Shown: positions 6,135 to 7,277 of the stretch, one piece after another | How the letters are laid out: each line of letters starts with the position of its first letter | Position numbering within the stretch: position 1 is the stretch's first letter | Assembly (NCBI GenBank): GCA_012800885.1 | Contig: JAAZIL010000009.1 | Location: forward strand, 1-7,277 | DNA length: 7,277 bases | Reading direction: 5' to 3' | Source of the DNA: Candidatus Dojkabacteria bacterium | GTDB taxonomy: Bacteria; Patescibacteriota; Dojkabacteria; SC72 | Translations under genes and position numbers: made by a program | The notes under the pieces: model-generated | What the model was told of the DNA's origin: nothing | The model's database searches: none | What the model saw: the letters and a program-made list of their open reading frames with translations, nothing else

Positions 6135-6766
6135 TATATCTCCCTCCTTTTTCTCATCTGAATTAAATCCATTAACACGTTCTGTATCTCACGAGGTTTA
6201 GGAATATATTTTAATTCAAAATCTATCTCATGTCCTGCAGTATCGATATCTACTTCTCCTACATCAAAAAGAGTCCCAATTATTCCAATATTCCTATGTG
6301 TTACATCCTGTATCTTGTTTAAAGGAGCCTCTGCATATGAATGGAAAAAAGCATTCTCCATTCTTACTAACACAAATCGTCTGTCTGTAACAATATGGAG
6401 AGTGTAATACCATTTGAGTATGATTGTAAGAATAATGTTTACTCCAATTCCAACACTTAAAATAAATGCTCCAATATATATTTTGTAAGAACCTAAGAAT
6501 TCATATCTAAATGATAGAGAGAGTAAAAGTGCAGGTAATACAAGAAGAAGTATTGTAAAAAGAACACTAGGTACTAGTACTATCCAGTGTTTTCTAACCA
6601 TCAAGACTACATCCTCATCAGGTCCTTTACTGTAAAAACCAAATCTTTTAGGAAATACCAATAAGTCCTTAAAAAAACTCTCTCTCTCGTCTCTCTGTAA
6701 TTCGGATATATGAGTCTCATTAATTTTCTGAAACTTTTTAGGAATAGTGTCTTTCCTTTTATTCAT
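6134..6766 (-). CDS. Two-helix membrane protein with bacterial PH (bPH2) domain
   Basis: This 210-residue protein begins with a polar cytoplasmic segment (1-55), crosses the membrane twice (about 61-85 and 93-118) and ends in a bPH2-type domain (about 119-200). Domain hallmarks are KWYYTLHIVTDRRFVLV (118-134), the PLNKIQDV strand (148-155), the GTLFDVGEVDIDTAG hairpin (164-178), and a closing helix PREIQNVLMDLIQ (191-203). The family is widespread in bacteria and mostly uncharacterised; it is generally thought to act in envelope or membrane organisation. The ATG at 6766 was chosen over an in-frame GTG at 6784, which would add a cysteine-containing segment (MIFLCS); neither has a clear Shine-Dalgarno. 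It lies 41 bases after the SpoIID-like gene and overlaps the next gene by one base. It is probably a membrane component of the same machine as the PP2C-like/propeller protein and the ATPase. Confidence 0.85.
   Translation of the reverse strand: MNKRKDTIPKKFQKINETHISELQRDERESFFKDLLVFPKRFGFYSKGPDEDVVLMVRKHWIVLVPSVLFTILLLVLPALLLSLSFRYEFLGSYKIYIGAFILSVGIGVNIILTIILKWYYTLHIVTDRRFVLVRMENAFFHSYAEAPLNKIQDVTHRNIGIIGTLFDVGEVDIDTAGHEIDFELKYIPKPREIQNVLMDLIQMRKRREI
6143..6148 (-). promoter_or_regulatory. Strong Shine-Dalgarno of the 84-residue membrane protein gene
   Basis: The minus strand reads AGGAGG at 6148-6143, eight bases before the ATG at 6134, within the last codons of the bPH2 gene. It is a perfect match to the anti-Shine-Dalgarno end of 16S rRNA and the only one of this strength at a gene start in the window. 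Together with the TAATG overlap it points to efficient, partly independent initiation. Confidence 0.8.
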
Positions 6767-6807
6767 ACTGCATAAGAATATCACAGAAATAGCTATTAAA
6801 CAACAGA

Positions 6808-7277
6808 CTATTTCCTATGTATATTAATATGTACAAACCCACTTTGAGGTATTCTTAAGTGTCCTGGAGCTCGGAGGTTAAAAATTGTTTTGAAATCATT
6901 ACCACTCATACTAATTACACCCTGATTAGTATTAAAAAGTATTGTAGTTGTAGTACCGTTACTACTAGTTGCAACAACAGAAGATATTGATGTAACAGGT
7001 TTAGCAGCAAGATTTAACAAATCTGCATGAGTATACTGCCCTGTATTTGTATGACATGCATCTTTAACAGGAAGTATTCTTGGATCACTCTTTTTATGTG
7101 CCTTCCATACCTGATATGCATTTAATATATCTGACATCTCTGCTTGCGAAAGCCATGGAGATCTACTACATGTTGAACCGCTATCTGAATAACCTTGCCT
7201 ATACCAATTCCTGTAAAACCATGTTACACCAGATATCCTGTCCCACGCTCTACTCATCCAATCACCATCACCTGTAC
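6808..7277 (-). CDS. C-terminal part of a SpoIID/LytB-like protein, cut by the window edge
   Basis: The frame is open through the right edge: before the first in-window ATG (7257) it reads TGDGDW, so the true start lies outside and only the last 156 codons are seen. I recognise features of the C-terminal region of SpoIID/LytB-domain proteins of Patescibacteria: GVTWFYRNWY, a cysteine in STCSRSPWL, an ILNAYQVW helix, a DPRILPV segment with a second cysteine nearby, then beta strands ending in FKTIFNLRAPGHLRIPQSGF. The family is linked to peptidoglycan remodelling (SpoIID is a lytic transglycosylase), and these proteins are normally exported; the signal peptide would be upstream. The usual GHGVGMSQ motif is not in this piece, presumably also upstream. 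It ends with TAG, 41 bases before the bPH2 gene, and may be the first gene of the cluster or a separate unit. The family call rests on remembered similarity, not on a catalytic motif. Confidence 0.55.
   Translation of the reverse strand, partial: TGDGDWMSRAWDRISGVTWFYRNWYRQGYSDSGSTCSRSPWLSQAEMSDILNAYQVWKAHKKSDPRILPVKDACHTNTGQYTHADLLNLAAKPVTSISSVVATSSNGTTTTILFNTNQGVISMSGNDFKTIFNLRAPGHLRIPQSGFVHINIHRK

Noticed and set aside
226..7277. UGA recoding to Gly, as in Gracilibacteria or Absconditabacteria
   Set aside because: All genes are complete without in-frame TGA, and smpB and bPH2 domains have normal lengths. The absence of TGA stops among seven genes is too small a sample to mean anything.
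1..7277. CRISPR array, insertion sequence or rRNA
   Set aside because: No spaced direct repeats, terminal inverted repeats with transposase, or rRNA-like sequence seen. The CT-rich repeats are coding simple-sequence tracts.

Overview
The window looks like a chromosomal segment of a Candidate Phyla Radiation (Patescibacteria) bacterium. The grounds are AT-rich DNA, compact same-strand genes, and protein architectures that I associate with that group: a TraG/VirD4-like membrane ATPase with an unfamiliar N-terminal domain, a membrane bPH2 protein, a tiny two-helix membrane protein and the C-terminal part of a SpoIID/LytB-like protein. A Microgenomates or Dojkabacteria-like source is my guess; the window contains no marker that settles the phylum. 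The standard genetic code fits, with no in-frame TGA needed. All seven complete stop codons are TAA or TAG.

Every supported gene lies on the minus strand, so transcription runs from high to low coordinates. In that order the window holds: a 5'-truncated SpoIID/LytB-like protein (6808-7277); a two-helix bPH2-domain protein (6134-6766); an 84-residue two-helix membrane protein that overlaps it by one base and has the only strong Shine-Dalgarno sequence seen (5880-6134); a 763-residue protein combining a degenerate PP2C-like domain, one membrane helix and a predicted beta-propeller (3585-5876); smpB (3126-3569); a 101-residue disordered protein (2809-3114); and an 838-residue membrane-anchored FtsK/HerA/TraG-type ATPase (226-2742). 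A hairpin, a promoter and a tRNA-Ile with anticodon UAU follow. A possible start of another gene sits at the left edge.

The membrane and ATPase genes plausibly form one envelope-associated machine. The ATPase would be the cytoplasmic motor, the PP2C-like/propeller protein a link from cytoplasm to outside, and the bPH2 and small two-helix proteins membrane components. This is inferred from gene order and topology; no substrate is shown. SmpB (trans-translation) sits inside the cluster but seems to have its own extended -10 element, positioned so that its mRNA would be leaderless.

The points most worth following are the tRNA-Ile(UAU), which would replace the usual lysidine-dependent AUA decoding; the PP2C-like/propeller fusion, which lacks part of the metal-binding site; and the leaderless smpB promoter.
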